From positions 1 to 64,000 of the forward strand of contig JABLXU010000030.1 in the NCBI GenBank assembly GCA_013177805.1: a stretch of 64,000 nt of DNA, given 5' to 3'. This document shows positions 41,119 to 52,977 of this stretch, piece after piece; position 1 is the first letter of the stretch; the number at the start of each line of letters is the position of its first letter. The notes beneath the pieces are model-generated. The model did not search any database and was not told the DNA's origin. It saw only the letters and a list, made by a program, of their open reading frames with translations. This stretch comes from Candidatus Omnitrophota bacterium (GTDB taxonomy: Bacteria > Hinthialibacterota > Hinthialibacteria > Hinthialibacterales > Hinthialibacteraceae). The position numbers and the translations under genes are program-made.

Positions 41119-44100
41119 ATGAAGACAGGCTTTCGACCGCGACCAGTGGGACTCTATGACCCCTCGATGGAGCACGACAATTGCGGCGTGGGTTTCGTCG
41201 CCAACGTCCATGGAGTCAAATCGCATGACATCATCCGGAAAGGGTTGCAGGTCCTGGAGAATTTAACCCACCGGGGCGCTTGCGGTTGTGATCCGGAGAC
41301 GGGGGATGGCGCGGGGATTTTGCTGCAAATTCCCGACGCGTATTTCCGGAAAGTCTGTGCCTCCCTGCCCTTCGATTTGCCCCCGGCGGGGGACTACGGC
41401 GTGGGGATGGTTTTTCTGCCGGCCGGGGCGCGGCAACAGGCCTGGTGTGCGCGGATGCTGGAAAAAAGCATCCGGGACGCGGGCCAGACGGTGCTGGGCT
41501 GGCGCGAAGTGCCCCACGTGGAATCCGCCATCGGCCGTATGGCCCGCGAGTCGAAACCCGTGATCCGTCAGGTCTTCATCCGCCGGGGTCCCCAGGTCAA
41601 AACCCAGGAGGAATTCGAGCGCCGGTTGTACGTGATCCGCAAAGTGGCGGAAAAGACCGCCCGGGACTACCGGGAGGATGCCGGCTATTTCTATATTCCC
41701 AGCCTTTCCAGCAAGACCATTGTTTATAAGGGGCTGTTGATCGCCCACCAGATCGACCGCTTTTATCCCGATCTGAGTGATCCGGATCTGGTCAGCGCCT
41801 TGGCGCTAGTCCACCAGCGGTACAGCACCAACACGTTCCCGACGTGGGATTTGGCTCATCCCTTCCGGTACCTGGCGCACAACGGAGAGATCAACACCTT
41901 GCGCGGCAACATCAACTGGATGCATGCCCGGCAATCGATGTTTCAAAGTGATCTGTTCGGAGCGGACATCGCCAAACTGTTCCCGGTGTGCACGCCCAAC
42001 GCCAGCGATTCCGCCACGCTCGACAACGCGTTGGAATTGCTGGTGCTCGGCGGCCGGTCGCTGGACCACGCCATCATGATGCTCATTCCGGAAGCCTGGA
42101 ACGGGCATGAAAGCATGAGTCAGACCAAGAAGGATTTTTATGAATACCATTCTTTCCTGATGGAACCGTGGGATGGGCCGGCCTCGATCGCCTTCACCGA
42201 CGGCCACAAGATCGGCGCGGTGCTCGACCGGAACGGCCTGCGTCCGTCCCGGTATGTCGTAACCCGGGACGGTTTTGTGGTCATGGCTTCCGAGGTGGGC
42301 GTGTTGGACATCGATCCGCCGAACATCCAATGCAAGGGCCGTTTGCAGCCGGGGCGCATGTTTTTCATCGACACCCTGGAAGGCCGCATCGTGGATGACG
42401 AGGAAATCAAGGAACGGATGGCCGCGCGGCAGCCCTACGGTGCCTGGCTCCAACAACACCGGGTGATTTTAAGCGATATTCCCATGCCATCCGCCCTCCC
42501 GGGCGTCCCAGAATCCCCGGTGCCTCTCCTGCAGCGGCAGCAAGCGTTTGGCTACACCGAGGACGACTTGAAATTCCTGTTGATCCCCATGGCGCGGGAC
42601 GGACAGGAACCGGTGGGTTCGATGGGCAACGACACGCCCTTGGCGGTCCTCTCCGACCGCCCGCAGCTGCTGTACAACTATTTCAAGCAGCTTTTTGCTC
42701 AAGTGACCAATCCTCCCATCGATCCCATCCGCGAAGAGTTGGTCATGTCGTTGCAGTCCAATCTCGGTTCCGAAAAGAACCTCCTTTCCGAAACGCCGGA
42801 CCATTGCCATCAGCTGAAACTGGATCAGCCGGTATTGGCCACGGAGGAAATGGAGAAAATCCGCCAGGGTCTCAATGGCCGCATGAAAGTGCGGATTCTA
42901 AAAACCCTGTTTCCGGCCGGGGGTGGCGAAACGGGCCTGGAAAAGGCGCTGGAGCATCTCAGCGGCCAAGCCTCCCGGGCGGTGAAAGACGGGGTTGAAA
43001 TCCTGATCCTCAGCGACCGGGGCGTGAACGCGGAGTGGGCGCCCATCCCCGCGCTGTTGGCCACCTCGGCGATCCACCACCACCTCATCCGGGAAGGAAC
43101 GCGGACGCGGGTGGGCCTGGTGGTGGAATCCGGGGAACCCCGCGAGGTGATGCATTTCGCCCTGCTGATCGGGTATGGCGCGGGCGCCGTGTATCCCTAT
43201 CTGGCCTACGAGACGATCCGCCAGCTGGTGGAGGAAGGCCGGATCGAGGGGGAAACGGATCCTCAGCACGCGGTGAAAAATTTCATCAAGGCGATAGACA
43301 AAGGCTTGTTGAAAGTTTTTTCGAAAATGGGCATCTCCACGCTGCAGAGTTACCGGGGCGCGCAGATCTTCGAAGCCGTGGGCATCAGCAAAGCGGTCAT
43401 CGACAAGTATTTCACCTGGACGGTCTCCCGGCTCGACGGCATTCCCCTGGAGGTGATCGCCAAAGAAGCGTTGATGCGCCACGAATATGGATTCCCGCGG
43501 GATTCCATTCCCCAACCCACCCTGGACACCGGCGGTTTTTATCAATGGCGCCGGGACGGGGAGCACCATATGATCAATCCCGAGACGGTGGCCAAGTTGC
43601 AACACGCCGTCCGGATCAATAGCTATAGTGTGTACAAGGAATACGCCTCCCTCGTCAACAATGAAAACAAAAAACGGGCGACCATCCGCGGCCTGCTGCG
43701 TTTCAAAAGTCACCGCCAGCCGGTCCCCATTGACGAAGTGGAGCCGGTCCATGCGATCGTCCGGCGTTTCGTCACGGGCGCCATGTCGTTCGGTTCGATC
43801 AGCAAGGAAGCCCACGAGAACCTGGCCATCGCCATGAACCGGCTGGGCGGGAAAAGCAACACCGGCGAGGGCGGCGAGGATCCTGAACGGTTTAAACCAC
43901 TCCCCAATGGCGACAGCAAGCGCAGCGCCATCAAGCAAGTCGCGTCGGCCCGCTTCGGCGTCACCATCGAGTACCTGGTCAACGCGGACGAATTGCAGAT
44001 CAAGATGGCCCAAGGCGCCAAACCCGGCGAAGGCGGCCAGTTGCCGGGGCACAAGGTGGACGAAAACATCGCCCGGGTGCGCCATTCCACTCCCGGAGTG

Positions 44101-45693
44101 ACCCTGATCTCGCCGCCGCCGCATCATGACATCTATTCGATCGAAGACCTGGCGCAGCTCATCCATGACCTGAAAAACGCCAATCCGCGGGCCCGGATCT
44201 CCGTCAAACTGGTGGCCGAAGCGGGGGTGGGCACCGTCGCGGCAGGGGTTTCCAAAGGTCACGCCGATCATGTCCTGATCAGCGGCGACACGGGCGGCAC
44301 CGGCGCGTCCCCCCTCTCCTCCATTAAGCATGCCGGTCTGCCATGGGAGTTGGGTCTGGCGGAGACGCAGCAGATCCTGGTCCAGAACGATTTGCGGGGC
44401 CGCATCGTGGTGCAAACCGACGGGCAGATCAAAACCGGGCGGGATGTGGTGATCGCCGCCTGCCTCGGCGCGGAGGAAATGGGTTTCTCCACCACCGCCC
44501 TGATCGCTTCCGGGTGCATCATGATGCGCAAATGCCATCTGAACACCTGCCCGGTCGGCGTCGCCACGCAGCATCCCGAATTGCGGAAACGGTTCACCGG
44601 CAAACCGGAACACGTGATCAATTTCTTTCTGTTCGTCGCCCAAGAAGTCCGGGAAATCATGGCGCAGCTTGGCATCCGCCATATGGATGACTTGATCGGC
44701 CGGACTGACTTGCTGGAACCGGATGAATCCGTCAACCATTGGAAAGCGAAATATTTGAATCTAGGGGCTATTTTGGCGAAGCCCAACGTTCCCTATCCGG
44801 TCCGGTGCGTGCAGGCCCAGGATCACGGGCTGGAACACGCGCTCGATCACCGGTTGATCGAACTGGCCCGTGAAGCGTTGGAACATCAAAAGCCGGTGGA
44901 GATCCGGCTCCCCATCCGGAACACGAACCGGACCGTAGGGACCCTGCTCAGCCACGAGGTGGCCAAGCGGTACGGATTGGCCGGATTGCCCAATGACACC
45001 ATCCGGTTGTATTTCACCGGATCGGCGGGCATGAGCTTCGCCGCGTTTCTGGCGCATGGGATCACCGCCACCGTGGAGGGGGATGCCAACGATTATACCG
45101 GGAAAGGCCTTTCCGGCGGGCGGGTGATCGTGCATCCCCCGAAGGACGCGCCGTTCCCGGCCCACGAGAACGTCTTGATCGGCAACGTGGCGCTCTACGG
45201 GGCGACCAGCGGGGAAGCCTATTTCCGCGGCCAGGCCGGCGAGCGGTTCGCGGTGCGGAACAGCGGCGCGTGGACGGTCGTGGAGGGCGTGGGAGATCAC
45301 GGGTGTGAATACATGACCGGAGGCCGGGCCGTCATTCTCGGCCGGACCGGGCGTAACTTCGCGGCCGGGATGAGCGGCGGCATCGCCTATGTATACGACG
45401 CGGATGGCTCTTTCCCGAAACGGTGCAATCTGGCCATGGTGGATCTGGAACCGGTGGAGGATCCCGAAGCGGCGGACGAATTGAAACGCATGATCCGCAA
45501 TCATTTCGCGTTCACCGGCAGCCCGGTGGCGGCCCGTCTCTTGCAGGAGTGGGACGCGTCTCTGACCCGGTTTGTGCGTGTCATGCCCCGGGAATACCGC
45601 CGTTACTTAGAAACCCAGGCCGCCCGCTCGGCCGCGGAAACCGCCGCGGCAGATGAAATCGTGGAAGCCTCCGCGGTGGTAGAAAAATCATGA
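41119..45693 (+). CDS. gltB: Glutamate synthase large subunit
   Basis: 1524 residues. The class II amidotransferase domain begins at Cys22 ([16 protein letters not shown]) after a 21-residue propeptide, and frees ammonia from glutamine. The synthase domain (~850-1240) binds FMN and has [24 protein letters not shown] and [14 protein letters not shown]. Cys1133, 1139 and 1144 in [15 protein letters not shown] bind the 3Fe-4S cluster. The C-terminal GXGXG beta-helix includes [15 protein letters not shown] and [11 protein letters not shown]. With GltD it makes two glutamates from glutamine and 2-oxoglutarate. It ends eight bases before gltD. Confidence 0.98.
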   Translation: MKTGFRPRPVGLYDPSMEHDNCGVGFVANVHGVKSHDIIRKGLQVLENLTHRGACGCDPETGDGAGILLQIPDAYFRKVCASLPFDLPPAGDYGVGMVFLPAGARQQAWCARMLEKSIRDAGQTVLGWREVPHVESAIGRMARESKPVIRQVFIRRGPQVKTQEEFERRLYVIRKVAEKTARDYREDAGYFYIPSLSSKTIVYKGLLIAHQIDRFYPDLSDPDLVSALALVHQRYSTNTFPTWDLAHPFRYLAHNGEINTLRGNINWMHARQSMFQSDLFGADIAKLFPVCTPNASDSATLDNALELLVLGGRSLDHAIMMLIPEAWNGHESMSQTKKDFYEYHSFLMEPWDGPASIAFTDGHKIGAVLDRNGLRPSRYVVTRDGFVVMASEVGVLDIDPPNIQCKGRLQPGRMFFIDTLEGRIVDDEEIKERMAARQPYGAWLQQHRVILSDIPMPSALPGVPESPVPLLQRQQAFGYTEDDLKFLLIPMARDGQEPVGSMGNDTPLAVLSDRPQLLYNYFKQLFAQVTNPPIDPIREELVMSLQSNLGSEKNLLSETPDHCHQLKLDQPVLATEEMEKIRQGLNGRMKVRILKTLFPAGGGETGLEKALEHLSGQASRAVKDGVEILILSDRGVNAEWAPIPALLATSAIHHHLIREGTRTRVGLVVESGEPREVMHFALLIGYGAGAVYPYLAYETIRQLVEEGRIEGETDPQHAVKNFIKAIDKGLLKVFSKMGISTLQSYRGAQIFEAVGISKAVIDKYFTWTVSRLDGIPLEVIAKEALMRHEYGFPRDSIPQPTLDTGGFYQWRRDGEHHMINPETVAKLQHAVRINSYSVYKEYASLVNNENKKRATIRGLLRFKSHRQPVPIDEVEPVHAIVRRFVTGAMSFGSISKEAHENLAIAMNRLGGKSNTGEGGEDPERFKPLPNGDSKRSAIKQVASARFGVTIEYLVNADELQIKMAQGAKPGEGGQLPGHKVDENIARVRHSTPGVTLISPPPHHDIYSIEDLAQLIHDLKNANPRARISVKLVAEAGVGTVAAGVSKGHADHVLISGDTGGTGASPLSSIKHAGLPWELGLAETQQILVQNDLRGRIVVQTDGQIKTGRDVVIAACLGAEEMGFSTTALIASGCIMMRKCHLNTCPVGVATQHPELRKRFTGKPEHVINFFLFVAQEVREIMAQLGIRHMDDLIGRTDLLEPDESVNHWKAKYLNLGAILAKPNVPYPVRCVQAQDHGLEHALDHRLIELAREALEHQKPVEIRLPIRNTNRTVGTLLSHEVAKRYGLAGLPNDTIRLYFTGSAGMSFAAFLAHGITATVEGDANDYTGKGLSGGRVIVHPPKDAPFPAHENVLIGNVALYGATSGEAYFRGQAGERFAVRNSGAWTVVEGVGDHGCEYMTGGRAVILGRTGRNFAAGMSGGIAYVYDADGSFPKRCNLAMVDLEPVEDPEAADELKRMIRNHFAFTGSPVAARLLQEWDASLTRFVRVMPREYRRYLETQAARSAAETAAADEIVEASAVVEKS

Positions 45694-45701
45694 GGTGAAA
45701 C

Positions 45702-47138
45702 ATGGGTAAAATCACGGGTTTCTTGGAAATCCCACGGGAAACACCCCGCGACGCGCCGGTGGAGGAACGCCTCCGGCATTTCCACGAATTTCATGGCCGC
45801 CTGCCGGAGGAGGCGCTCCAGCGGCAAGGCGCCCGGTGTATGGACTGCGGCGTGCCCACCTGCCATTGGGGATGCCCACTCGGCAATCTGATTCCCGACT
45901 GGAATGACCTGGTTTACCGGAACCGCTGGAAAGAAGCCATCGACCGGCTGCATCAAACCAACAATTTTCCGGATTTCACCGGCCGGGTGTGTCCCGCTCC
46001 CTGCGAACCGGCCTGTGTGTTATCCATCAACGATCAACCGGTGACCATTAAGGAGATTGAGCGCCATATTGTCGAGACCGCCTTCGAAAAGGGATGGATC
46101 CCACCTCAGCCCCCCAAGCGGGAAACCGGCAAACGCGTCGCCGTGGTGGGCTCGGGACCGGCGGGCTTGGCCGCCGCACAGCAACTGCGCCGGGCCGGCC
46201 ACGAGGTCATCGTTTTCGAAAAAGCCGACCGGATTGGCGGACTGTTACGGTATGGCATTCCGGATTTCAAATTGGAGAAACGGATCATTGACCGCCGGTT
46301 GGATCAAATGGCGGCCGAGGGAGTGAAATTCGTGACCCGCGTCCATGTGGGATACGACCTCTCCGTCCGGGACCTGCGCAAGAACTTCGACGCCGTATGC
46401 CTCACCGGGGGAGCCATGCAGCCCCGCGATCTGCCGATTGAAGGCCGCGGGTTGCGGGGGATTCATTTCGCCCTGGAGTTCTTAACCCTTGCCAACAAGC
46501 GGAACGCCGGCGATTGGATTCCGGAGAGCGAATTCATCTCCGCCCGGGATAAAAACGTGGTGATCATCGGCGGCGGCGACACCGGCGCGGATTGCCTGGG
46601 CACCGCGTTGCGCCAGGGCGCCCGCCAGGTTCGGCAATTCGAGATTTTGCCCAAGCCCCCGCTGCAACGCACCGAATCCATGCCCTGGCCCTACTGGCCC
46701 TTCATTCTGCGCTCCTCGACATCCCACGAAGAAGGAGGCACCCGGGACTGGTGTGTCAGCACCAAACGCTTTTCCGGAGAGAACGGGCGAGTACAAAAAT
46801 TGCACGCCGTGCGTCTCGCGTTCGAAACCACGCCCGGCGGCCAGCGTGTCATGAATGAAATTCCCGGTTCCGAATTTGAGATCGAAGCGGACTTGGTGCT
46901 CTTGGCCATGGGATTCACGGGACCGGTGAAAGAAGGATTGCTCAAAGGATTGGGCGTTGAATATTCCGAACGCGGCAGCGTCCAAATAGACGAGAACTCC
47001 ATGACGAACCTCCCGGGGATCTTTGCCGCGGGGGACATGAGCCGCGGCGCTTCCCTGGTGGTGTGGGCCATCTGGGATGGCCGGCAGGCCGCCAAGGGAA
47101 TCGACCGGTACTTGATGGGAGACACGCGTTTGACCTGA
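45702..47138 (+). CDS. gltD: Glutamate synthase small subunit
   Basis: 478 residues. N-terminal Cys clusters [17 protein letters not shown] and [12 protein letters not shown] bind 4Fe-4S centres. [20 protein letters not shown] binds FAD and [20 protein letters not shown] binds NAD(P)[20 protein letters not shown] closes the FAD site. It supplies electrons from NAD(P)H to GltB. GAGGTGAAAC lies between the gltB stop and this ATG, so it is co-transcribed. It is followed by a strong terminator. Confidence 0.97.
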   Translation: MGKITGFLEIPRETPRDAPVEERLRHFHEFHGRLPEEALQRQGARCMDCGVPTCHWGCPLGNLIPDWNDLVYRNRWKEAIDRLHQTNNFPDFTGRVCPAPCEPACVLSINDQPVTIKEIERHIVETAFEKGWIPPQPPKRETGKRVAVVGSGPAGLAAAQQLRRAGHEVIVFEKADRIGGLLRYGIPDFKLEKRIIDRRLDQMAAEGVKFVTRVHVGYDLSVRDLRKNFDAVCLTGGAMQPRDLPIEGRGLRGIHFALEFLTLANKRNAGDWIPESEFISARDKNVVIIGGGDTGADCLGTALRQGARQVRQFEILPKPPLQRTESMPWPYWPFILRSSTSHEEGGTRDWCVSTKRFSGENGRVQKLHAVRLAFETTPGGQRVMNEIPGSEFEIEADLVLLAMGFTGPVKEGLLKGLGVEYSERGSVQIDENSMTNLPGIFAAGDMSRGASLVVWAIWDGRQAAKGIDRYLMGDTRLT

Positions 47139-47174
47139 ACAAGATTCTTTACCTTCCATGATCAGCGGTCTCAT

Positions 47175-47208
47175 CCCCCCGAATCAACCGTTTGGGGGGT
47201 TTTTTATC
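47175..47208 (+). terminator. Intrinsic terminator after gltD
   Basis: CCCCCCGAA pairs with TTTGGGGGG across a short loop, followed by six T. It lies 37 bases after the gltD stop and ends the gltBD transcript. Confidence 0.88.
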
Positions 47209-47557
47209 CCTGAAGGGAGATGAATAACAAAATAAGGAACGGGACATAGTCCTCCTCTTCGTAATCATTTTGACCACTGGACTGTGTCAAAAGTGACTAC
47301 AAATCGTCGAAAAGAGAAATCTATACTAAAATACTAGATGATAAGCGCCATTGAAGGAGAGATAAAAAATTGGAAACTCTGTTCCAGAATGATACACTGA
47401 GTAAGGGATAATATGTAAATAAATACGCCAGATAAGGCCCGATTGTTTACACCCGTTGGTAATTTCATGGGATAGTGTTTCTGGTATGAATATTGCTCAA
47501 GAATATAATGCCCAATAGATGTCCCCAACGAGGAAAATAGATCCAAGGTGAAGAATC
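47209..47557. other. Upstream region of the sigma factor gene
   Basis: About 350 AT-richer bases. GTCAAAAGTGAC at 47287-47298 is a short palindrome of operator type. TATACT at 47322-47327 is a possible -10 box. AAGGTGA before 47558 is the ribosome site. Nothing else recognised. Confidence 0.45.
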
Positions 47558-49030
47558 ATGTATACACCTCACATTGAAGAGTTCGAAAATCGTATCAATG
47601 CCGTGGAGGCCGGATTGGATGGGGACACCGATGAGCTGGATACCTCCATTGTCGAACCCATTTTTCTGGACGCGGAAGATTATCTCGGCGAGAAAGAGAC
47701 CAAGTCGAAGCGGCAACGGGCTTCGCGGACCCAAAGCAGCAGCGCAAACCCGGTGAAGGAATACTTACGGGAAATCGGCAACTATTCGCTGCTGACGCGG
47801 GAAGAAGAAATCTCGATCTACGAAAAGCTCGAAAAAGGGCGCGGCCTTGTGATCGAGGGATTGTGCACCTCCCGCATCGCGTTGCGGGAGTTGGAATCGC
47901 TGGTGGAGGATCTATCCGCCGGACGGCGCACGGCGCATACCACGTTCCGCAGCCCGGACGCGGGCAAAACCCGCCGTAAAACCGAGCTGGCCAAGGCCGT
48001 GGACGAAATGAAACGCAAGATCCGTCAACTACGGGCGGGCTTCCGGGAGGAAGACTCCGGTACCTTGTCTCCCCGGCAGTTGGCGAACCGGTACAAAAAG
48101 TGGGCGGCCATTTTCGAGGCCATGGATCTGGATATCAACGTTTTGTGGAAAATCTCCAAATATCTGCGCAACGCGTATGAACAACTCCGCAAGATCCACG
48201 CCTCCGGTCAGAAAATCGCCAAGGATGAACTCGTGAACCTGCTGGGCGACACGCCTCAGCGGGTCATTCAGAACTATCGCAGTGTCCGCCAGGGTCTGCG
48301 CCTGATCCGCGACGCGCGCCAGGAAATGATCCGGGGGAACCTCCGGCTGGTGGTCTCGGTGGCCAAGCGCTACAAGCACTGCGGCGTGCCGATGCTCGAT
48401 CTGATTCAGGAAGGCAACCTGGGTCTCACCCGGGCGGTCGACAAGTTCGATTATCAGCGGGGCACCAAGTTCAGCACGTATGCCGTGTGGTGGATCCGTC
48501 AGAGTATCTCCCGCGCGGTCAAGCAGCAACGGCGCACCATCCGCCTCCCGACCGGCGTCACCGATGAAATCGCCCTGGTGGACCGCGCCAACACCAAACT
48601 GACCCAGGAGTTGGGCCACGAGCCTTCCATCGCCGAACTGGCCGATCATCTGGGCATGGAAGAAGACCGGATCACCGATCTCCTCGGTTGGCAGCAGGAT
48701 CCGCTCTCCCTGGAGACGCCCATCCGGGATGACCGGGAGACCACCATCGGCGAGATGATTAAGGATGTGCAAGCGGTCGATCCCGAGATCAAACTGACCC
48801 GCCGGGTGCTCAAACAGCGGATTGAGGATATCCTGGGCCAGTTATCGGAACGCGAGGAAACCATACTCCGCCTGCGGTACGGATTGTCCGACGGCAAGGT
48901 GTGGAAACTGGGCGATATCGGCAAGCGCTTCGGCATTACCCGTGAGCGCGTGCGCCAAATCGAACAGCGCGCCATCCGGAAGCTGCGCCATCCGCTCCGC
49001 GCCCGCGAAATCCGCGATTTCCTGAATTAA
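47558..49030 (+). CDS. rpoD: RNA polymerase sigma-70 factor, primary-type
   Basis: 490 residues. Region 1.2: [21 protein letters not shown] non-conserved insert of ~120 residues follows (~100-245). Region 2: [40 protein letters not shown] and [20 protein letters not shown]. Region 3: [19 protein letters not shown]. Region 4: [19 protein letters not shown] and [20 protein letters not shown]. There is no long region 1.1, but the insert and full regions 2-4 fit a housekeeping factor; a group 2 paralogue is possible. It is monocistronic with its own terminator. Confidence 0.9.
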   Translation: MYTPHIEEFENRINAVEAGLDGDTDELDTSIVEPIFLDAEDYLGEKETKSKRQRASRTQSSSANPVKEYLREIGNYSLLTREEEISIYEKLEKGRGLVIEGLCTSRIALRELESLVEDLSAGRRTAHTTFRSPDAGKTRRKTELAKAVDEMKRKIRQLRAGFREEDSGTLSPRQLANRYKKWAAIFEAMDLDINVLWKISKYLRNAYEQLRKIHASGQKIAKDELVNLLGDTPQRVIQNYRSVRQGLRLIRDARQEMIRGNLRLVVSVAKRYKHCGVPMLDLIQEGNLGLTRAVDKFDYQRGTKFSTYAVWWIRQSISRAVKQQRRTIRLPTGVTDEIALVDRANTKLTQELGHEPSIAELADHLGMEEDRITDLLGWQQDPLSLETPIRDDRETTIGEMIKDVQAVDPEIKLTRRVLKQRIEDILGQLSEREETILRLRYGLSDGKVWKLGDIGKRFGITRERVRQIEQRAIRKLRHPLRAREIRDFLN

Positions 49031-49061
49031 ACAACCAGTCCGTCCCGCATTGTTCGAAATG

Positions 49062-49092
49062 GAGGCCTTCCCCCGGGAAGGCCTCTTTGCTT
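49062..49092 (+). terminator. Intrinsic terminator after rpoD
   Basis: GAGGCCTTCCC and GGGAAGGCCTC form a perfect 11-pair stem with a two-base centre (a minimal loop opens the last pairs), followed by TTTGCTTTC. It lies 31 bases after the stop. Confidence 0.85.
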
Positions 49093-49367
49093 TCGGCCAA
49101 TCCGTCCGGGTCTGCCCGTTCCGATGGGAACGTCCCAACCGTGCCGGAAAGAACATCCATGGAGTCCTGTGCCGGAGGAAGCAGGGCATCGAACTGTTTT
49201 GAAGCGGAACAAGGGGTTTTAGTGTACGGCGGCTTCGCTTATTTCTCTGCGGGAAAAGAAAGGAAATCACGCATCACGGAGAGGATTATAATGATTTCGG
49301 ATTGATTCGCGTGCCGAGAAAGCAAGAATTGTGCCCTGTTGGGGCCACTCTCCATCCCGATCCGGTT
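49093..49367. other. Intergenic region, nothing recognised
   Basis: Lies between the rpoD terminator and the end of the convergent minus-strand gene. No gene, repeat or hairpin stands out. Confidence 0.5.
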
Positions 49368-50105
49368 TCACAGCGGCTCCACCGAGTAAATCACCCAGCG
49401 GCCATTTTCCAGTTTCAGGCGATAGCGGTCCTTTTCTTCCTGGGGTTTGCGCTTGCCCTGCTGTACGGTCTTGACCGCCACGACCTCGGCGTCGCCCACG
49501 AAAGTTTCGGCTGATTCGATGTCCTTGAAGTTGATGAACAATCCGCCATTGCTCAGCTGTTGCTGGTAGTACATATGGCGGGCGTTGATATAGGCTTCCC
49601 GGTCCGCGGTGAGAAAATCGCGGCTGAAACAATCGTATTCCGCCCCGAATTTTTGTTGGTTCCAGCATTCGATATAACGCCGCACCACCTCTTCCGGCTT
49701 GAACCCCACCACGTGCTTGGTTTTGACCGGAGAGATCTCTTCCTCCGCCTGGTCATCCGCGCCGGGATTGGATGGCGGGCTGGAGTGGGTGCCGGCCTTC
49801 GTGTTCAATTTTTTATTGTTTTGTTTTTTCCGGTGATAATCCGTGAGGAATTCGTCGAGAGGTTTTTCGGTTACCGTAATTTTGCGGAGGGATTGAACCC
49901 GTTCGGTTTCCCGGTTCAGTTTGTCCCGCAATTGATACAACAAATCCTTTTCTTCTTCGGTGAGAGCATGGGCGGCGTTTTTAATCGCTTTTTGAAGAGC
50001 TCGTTCTTGTTCTTGCGAAAGAATCTTGATTTCTTTTTGTGACGCCGGCAGCCCCTCATCGATGACATACCGGGGTTGCTCTTCGGATAAAGTCGGTTTA
50101 TTCAT
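49368..50105 (-). CDS. Cytoplasmic coiled-coil protein with NTF2-like C-terminus, unknown
   Basis: 245 residues, no signal. Residues ~20-80 are a Glu/Lys-rich helical or coiled-coil region (ILSQEQERALQKAIKNAAHA, LLYQLRDKLNRETERVQSL). A Ser/Pro linker (HSSPPSNPGADDQAEEE) follows. Residues ~135-245 resemble an NTF2/SnoaL-like domain: EEVVRRYIECWNQQKFGAEY, DREAYINARHMYYQQQL and VVAVKTVQQGKRKPQEEK then LENGRWVIYSVEPL. The function is unknown and no partners are apparent. Confidence 0.68.
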   Translation of the reverse strand: MNKPTLSEEQPRYVIDEGLPASQKEIKILSQEQERALQKAIKNAAHALTEEEKDLLYQLRDKLNRETERVQSLRKITVTEKPLDEFLTDYHRKKQNNKKLNTKAGTHSSPPSNPGADDQAEEEISPVKTKHVVGFKPEEVVRRYIECWNQQKFGAEYDCFSRDFLTADREAYINARHMYYQQQLSNGGLFINFKDIESAETFVGDAEVVAVKTVQQGKRKPQEEKDRYRLKLENGRWVIYSVEPL

Positions 50106-50637
50106 AGTTCATTATCCCACATGGAATCTACAGGAACAATCAACGTGTTTTCACTATAAAATTGTTTCCACTATAATTGTATCCATCATCCCGGAATCGA
50201 CCGCAAATTTCAACGGGCATTCAAGTTTTTTACATATTGTTACAATTGAGACTCGTACCCATTCCTTTATTTCTTCTAAATATGAAATTATTTACATAAT
50301 TCCAATTAAAGGATCACCTTCCTTATTTCTACGCTCTTTTCCCTCTCCCCCAGCAGAAAAGGGAATTTTAGGGAGGGTATTCGTTGATCATTCCGGGGAG
50401 ATGCGTTCCGGTGATCTGGAAAAAAGTACGCACTGGCCGGCTGATCCACGCATCTTGATCAAATCGTATGAAAATTGATCCGATTGTTTTTAGATCAATT
50501 TTCTTTTATTCTCCGAAACCACTTGTCCCTCATTCACCCAACCGGGTATCATACACCAAATTTGCGGGAAGTTTATAGCCGTGGCTCCAAAATAGATATC
50601 CTCTCCTTATCGGATCAAGAAAAAGTGAGGTGAAAAC
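50106..50637. other. Divergent intergenic region with a hairpin repeat copy
   Basis: AT-rich, over 500 bases, no gene seen. A diverged copy of the CCCTCTCCC repeat lies at 50338-50376 (CCCTCTCCCCCAGCAGAAAAGG). GTGAGGTGAAAAC at the end is the ribosome site of the next gene. Confidence 0.5.
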
Positions 50638-51495
50638 ATGCTCCGTGATTCATGCCAAATTCCCAAGCGCGGATGGATCCATCTCAGCCTGGCGGGGTGG
50701 ATTATCGTTTCGTCTGGTCTGCTGGTCCAGGAGCCATGGGCGCAACCGATTCCCGCGGGGAACCTCCTCAAAGCGCATGCCCACAACGACTATGAACACG
50801 CGCGCCCCTTGGTGGACGCCCTCGAACAGCGTTTTTACAGCGTCGAGGCCGATATTTGGCTCGTGGAGGAAGAGATCCTCGTCTCCCACGATCCAGGGCA
50901 TTACAAAGGGAGTTTGAAGCAGCTTTACCTGGATCCTCTGCGGGACCGGGTGGAGAAGCACGGCTCGGTGCACGGCGACGGCCAGCCGTTCTGGTTGTGG
51001 ATCGACATCAAGGACGGCCGGGACGCGTTGCGGCCGGTTCTTCACAATCTCCTGAAGAACTACGTCATGCTCACCACGTTTTCGGAGAGCGGCATGAAAA
51101 CCGGCCCGGTGACCGTCATCCTCACGGGCGACGCGAAATCGAAGGAAGCGTATTGCCAGGAATATTCCATCCGCTATGCCTGCCGCGACAGCAACGATTA
51201 CGCCCCGGACGATCCCTCCGCCGGTTCATGCTGGACGTGGTACGCGTTGAAATGGGCCAACTACATCCGCTGGTACGGGGACGAAGAGATCCAGCCCGGG
51301 GAGTATGAAAAACTCGTGCAACTTGTGCAGGATATCCACGCGAAAGGACGCCGGGTCCGGTTTTGGGCTGCCCCCGATCACGAACGGTCTTGGGCATTGC
51401 TCTTGAAAGCCGGCGTGGATCTCATCAACACCGACAAACTCGAAGAATTGCGCGCGTTCCTGTCCAATACCCAGCCATCTTCTGCTCCGGAATGA
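50638..51495 (+). CDS. Exported PI-PLC/GDPD-like TIM-barrel protein
   Basis: 285 residues. Signal segment LSLAGWIIVSSGLLVQEPWA ending in AQP. The core begins LLKAHAHNDYEHARPLVDAL, then FYSVEADIWLVEEEILVSHD, giving the His, Glu, Asp and second His expected of PI-PLC/glycerophosphodiester phosphodiesterase-like barrels. WLWIDIKDG and VRFWAAPDHERSWALLLKAG then VDLINTDKLEEL complete the barrel. The HAHNDY branch is an uncharacterised subgroup, often in surface polysaccharide or lipid neighbourhoods. It is convergent with a sulfatase 27 bases away. Confidence 0.8.
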   Translation: MLRDSCQIPKRGWIHLSLAGWIIVSSGLLVQEPWAQPIPAGNLLKAHAHNDYEHARPLVDALEQRFYSVEADIWLVEEEILVSHDPGHYKGSLKQLYLDPLRDRVEKHGSVHGDGQPFWLWIDIKDGRDALRPVLHNLLKNYVMLTTFSESGMKTGPVTVILTGDAKSKEAYCQEYSIRYACRDSNDYAPDDPSAGSCWTWYALKWANYIRWYGDEEIQPGEYEKLVQLVQDIHAKGRRVRFWAAPDHERSWALLLKAGVDLINTDKLEELRAFLSNTQPSSAPE

Positions 51496-51522
51496 TCGAG
51501 AGGAGAATCCGTCATACAGAAT

Positions 51523-52977
51523 TCAAACCGGATCGTGCCATTCACCATCGGGATCAAGCCGCCAGGCGGATAACGCCTCCCGCCATTGCCGCCACCGGAA
51601 CCGCAGGGTGTTCAAAGTCATTTGGCACGAAGGATTCGCGGCCAGGTTGGTTGTTTCCAGGGGATCCGCGGACAAATCATACAACTCTTCAAAGAGAGGA
51701 TCTGTTTCCACGTAACGGATGTATTTCCATCGGGCCGTCCGGATTCCTTCGCTGACGGGGATTTTTCCTTCATACCGGAAGGGATGTTCGTAGAACCATT
51801 CCTTCCGCCAGCCGGCTTCTTCCGGACCCAGTAAGGGAACCAGGCTTCGGCCCTGGATAAAGGGTGGAATGCCGAGGCCCGCCAGATCGAGCAAGGTTGG
51901 AGCGATGTCTATATTCAAGGTCATTTCCCGCCTCCGGTGCCCCCGCCGGGCAGGCTTGATCCGGGGATCCCAAACAAGCAGTGGCGTGCGGATAGATTCC
52001 TCGTGCATCAGCCATTTGCCCGCCATGCCGTGCTCTCCCAAAAAGAATCCGTTGTCGGAGGTGAAGAGGATTACCGTGTTGTCCGCCAGCCGCAATTCTT
52101 CCAGCAGGGCCACGATCCTCCCCACCATATCATCCACTCCCGTGATCAGCCGGTAATAGCCTTTTACGGAATGCTGATACAGTTCCGGCGTGGCAAAGCG
52201 GCTTTGCCAGCGCGTACGGCCTTCCGATGTCCGGATGAATTCCGGCATTTTCTCAAAATATACGGAATCCGCTGTCTGGGGCGGGGGAATGGATATGTCT
52301 CTATATAAATCTTTGTAAACAGGATCATAACGGAACGGATCGGGATCCCCGTCTTGCACATGGGGAGCCTTCGTACTGATCGACAGGCAAAACGGTAGGT
52401 TGGGGGCACAGCCCCGCAGAAACTCCTCCGCCTGGTTTCCCATAATCCGTGTCAGGTGGGTTTCCTGGCCGTTGATATCATGAAAATATACACCTTGGCC
52501 GGTAAATCCCTCAAAGTAATCAAACCGTTCGCGGGGCAAATCACCCCCCAATCCCCACTTGCCGATGAATCCCACGCGGTAACCGGCTTGGCGGAGCCAC
52601 GCGGGATAACTCGCGGCGTAGATGTCATCCGGCAGCGGCAAGGCAAAAGAATCGATCGTATGGCTTCGGGTGTACAAGCCGGTGAAGATTGACGCGCGGC
52701 TGGACATGCAGATCGAGGTAGTGCAGAAATGATTGTCGAAGACGATTCCCTCCCGCGCCAGCCGGTCCAGATGCGGCGTCTGGATAATCGGATTCCCCAT
52801 GCATCCCAGGGTGTCCCAGCGTTGATCGTCGGTCAGGATCAAAATGAGGTTGGGCCGGCGGGCGGGATTTCCCACCGTTTCTCCTCTTTGGGAGCCAGCC
52901 GCGGCCAGAGCCAAGCCCAAGGCCGAGGACTGTTGAAGAAAACGGCGGCGGGAGATGGGATTGAATGATTCGGCCAT
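51523..52977 (-). CDS. Tat-exported sulfatase
   Basis: 484 residues from ATG 52977. SRRRFLQQSSALGLALAAAG is a Tat signal. NLILILTDDQRWDTLGCMGN holds metal ligands Asp50 and Asp51. CMSSRASIFTG is the sulfatase signature with Cys90 as the formylglycine precursor. VGFIGKWGLGG has the conserved Lys but Gly in place of the usual His. VILFTSDNGFFLGEHGMAGK WLMHEESIRTP is typical of choline- and iduronate-sulfatase-like subfamilies. The two sulfatases of the window are distant relatives. Confidence 0.92.
   Translation of the reverse strand: MAESFNPISRRRFLQQSSALGLALAAAGSQRGETVGNPARRPNLILILTDDQRWDTLGCMGNPIIQTPHLDRLAREGIVFDNHFCTTSICMSSRASIFTGLYTRSHTIDSFALPLPDDIYAASYPAWLRQAGYRVGFIGKWGLGGDLPRERFDYFEGFTGQGVYFHDINGQETHLTRIMGNQAEEFLRGCAPNLPFCLSISTKAPHVQDGDPDPFRYDPVYKDLYRDISIPPPQTADSVYFEKMPEFIRTSEGRTRWQSRFATPELYQHSVKGYYRLITGVDDMVGRIVALLEELRLADNTVILFTSDNGFFLGEHGMAGKWLMHEESIRTPLLVWDPRIKPARRGHRRREMTLNIDIAPTLLDLAGLGIPPFIQGRSLVPLLGPEEAGWRKEWFYEHPFRYEGKIPVSEGIRTARWKYIRYVETDPLFEELYDLSADPLETTNLAANPSCQMTLNTLRFRWRQWREALSAWRLDPDGEWHDPV

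Noticed and set aside
42898..44739. 613-codon minus-strand frame inside gltB
   Set aside because: Antisense shadow of the glutamate synthase gene with no recognisable domain.
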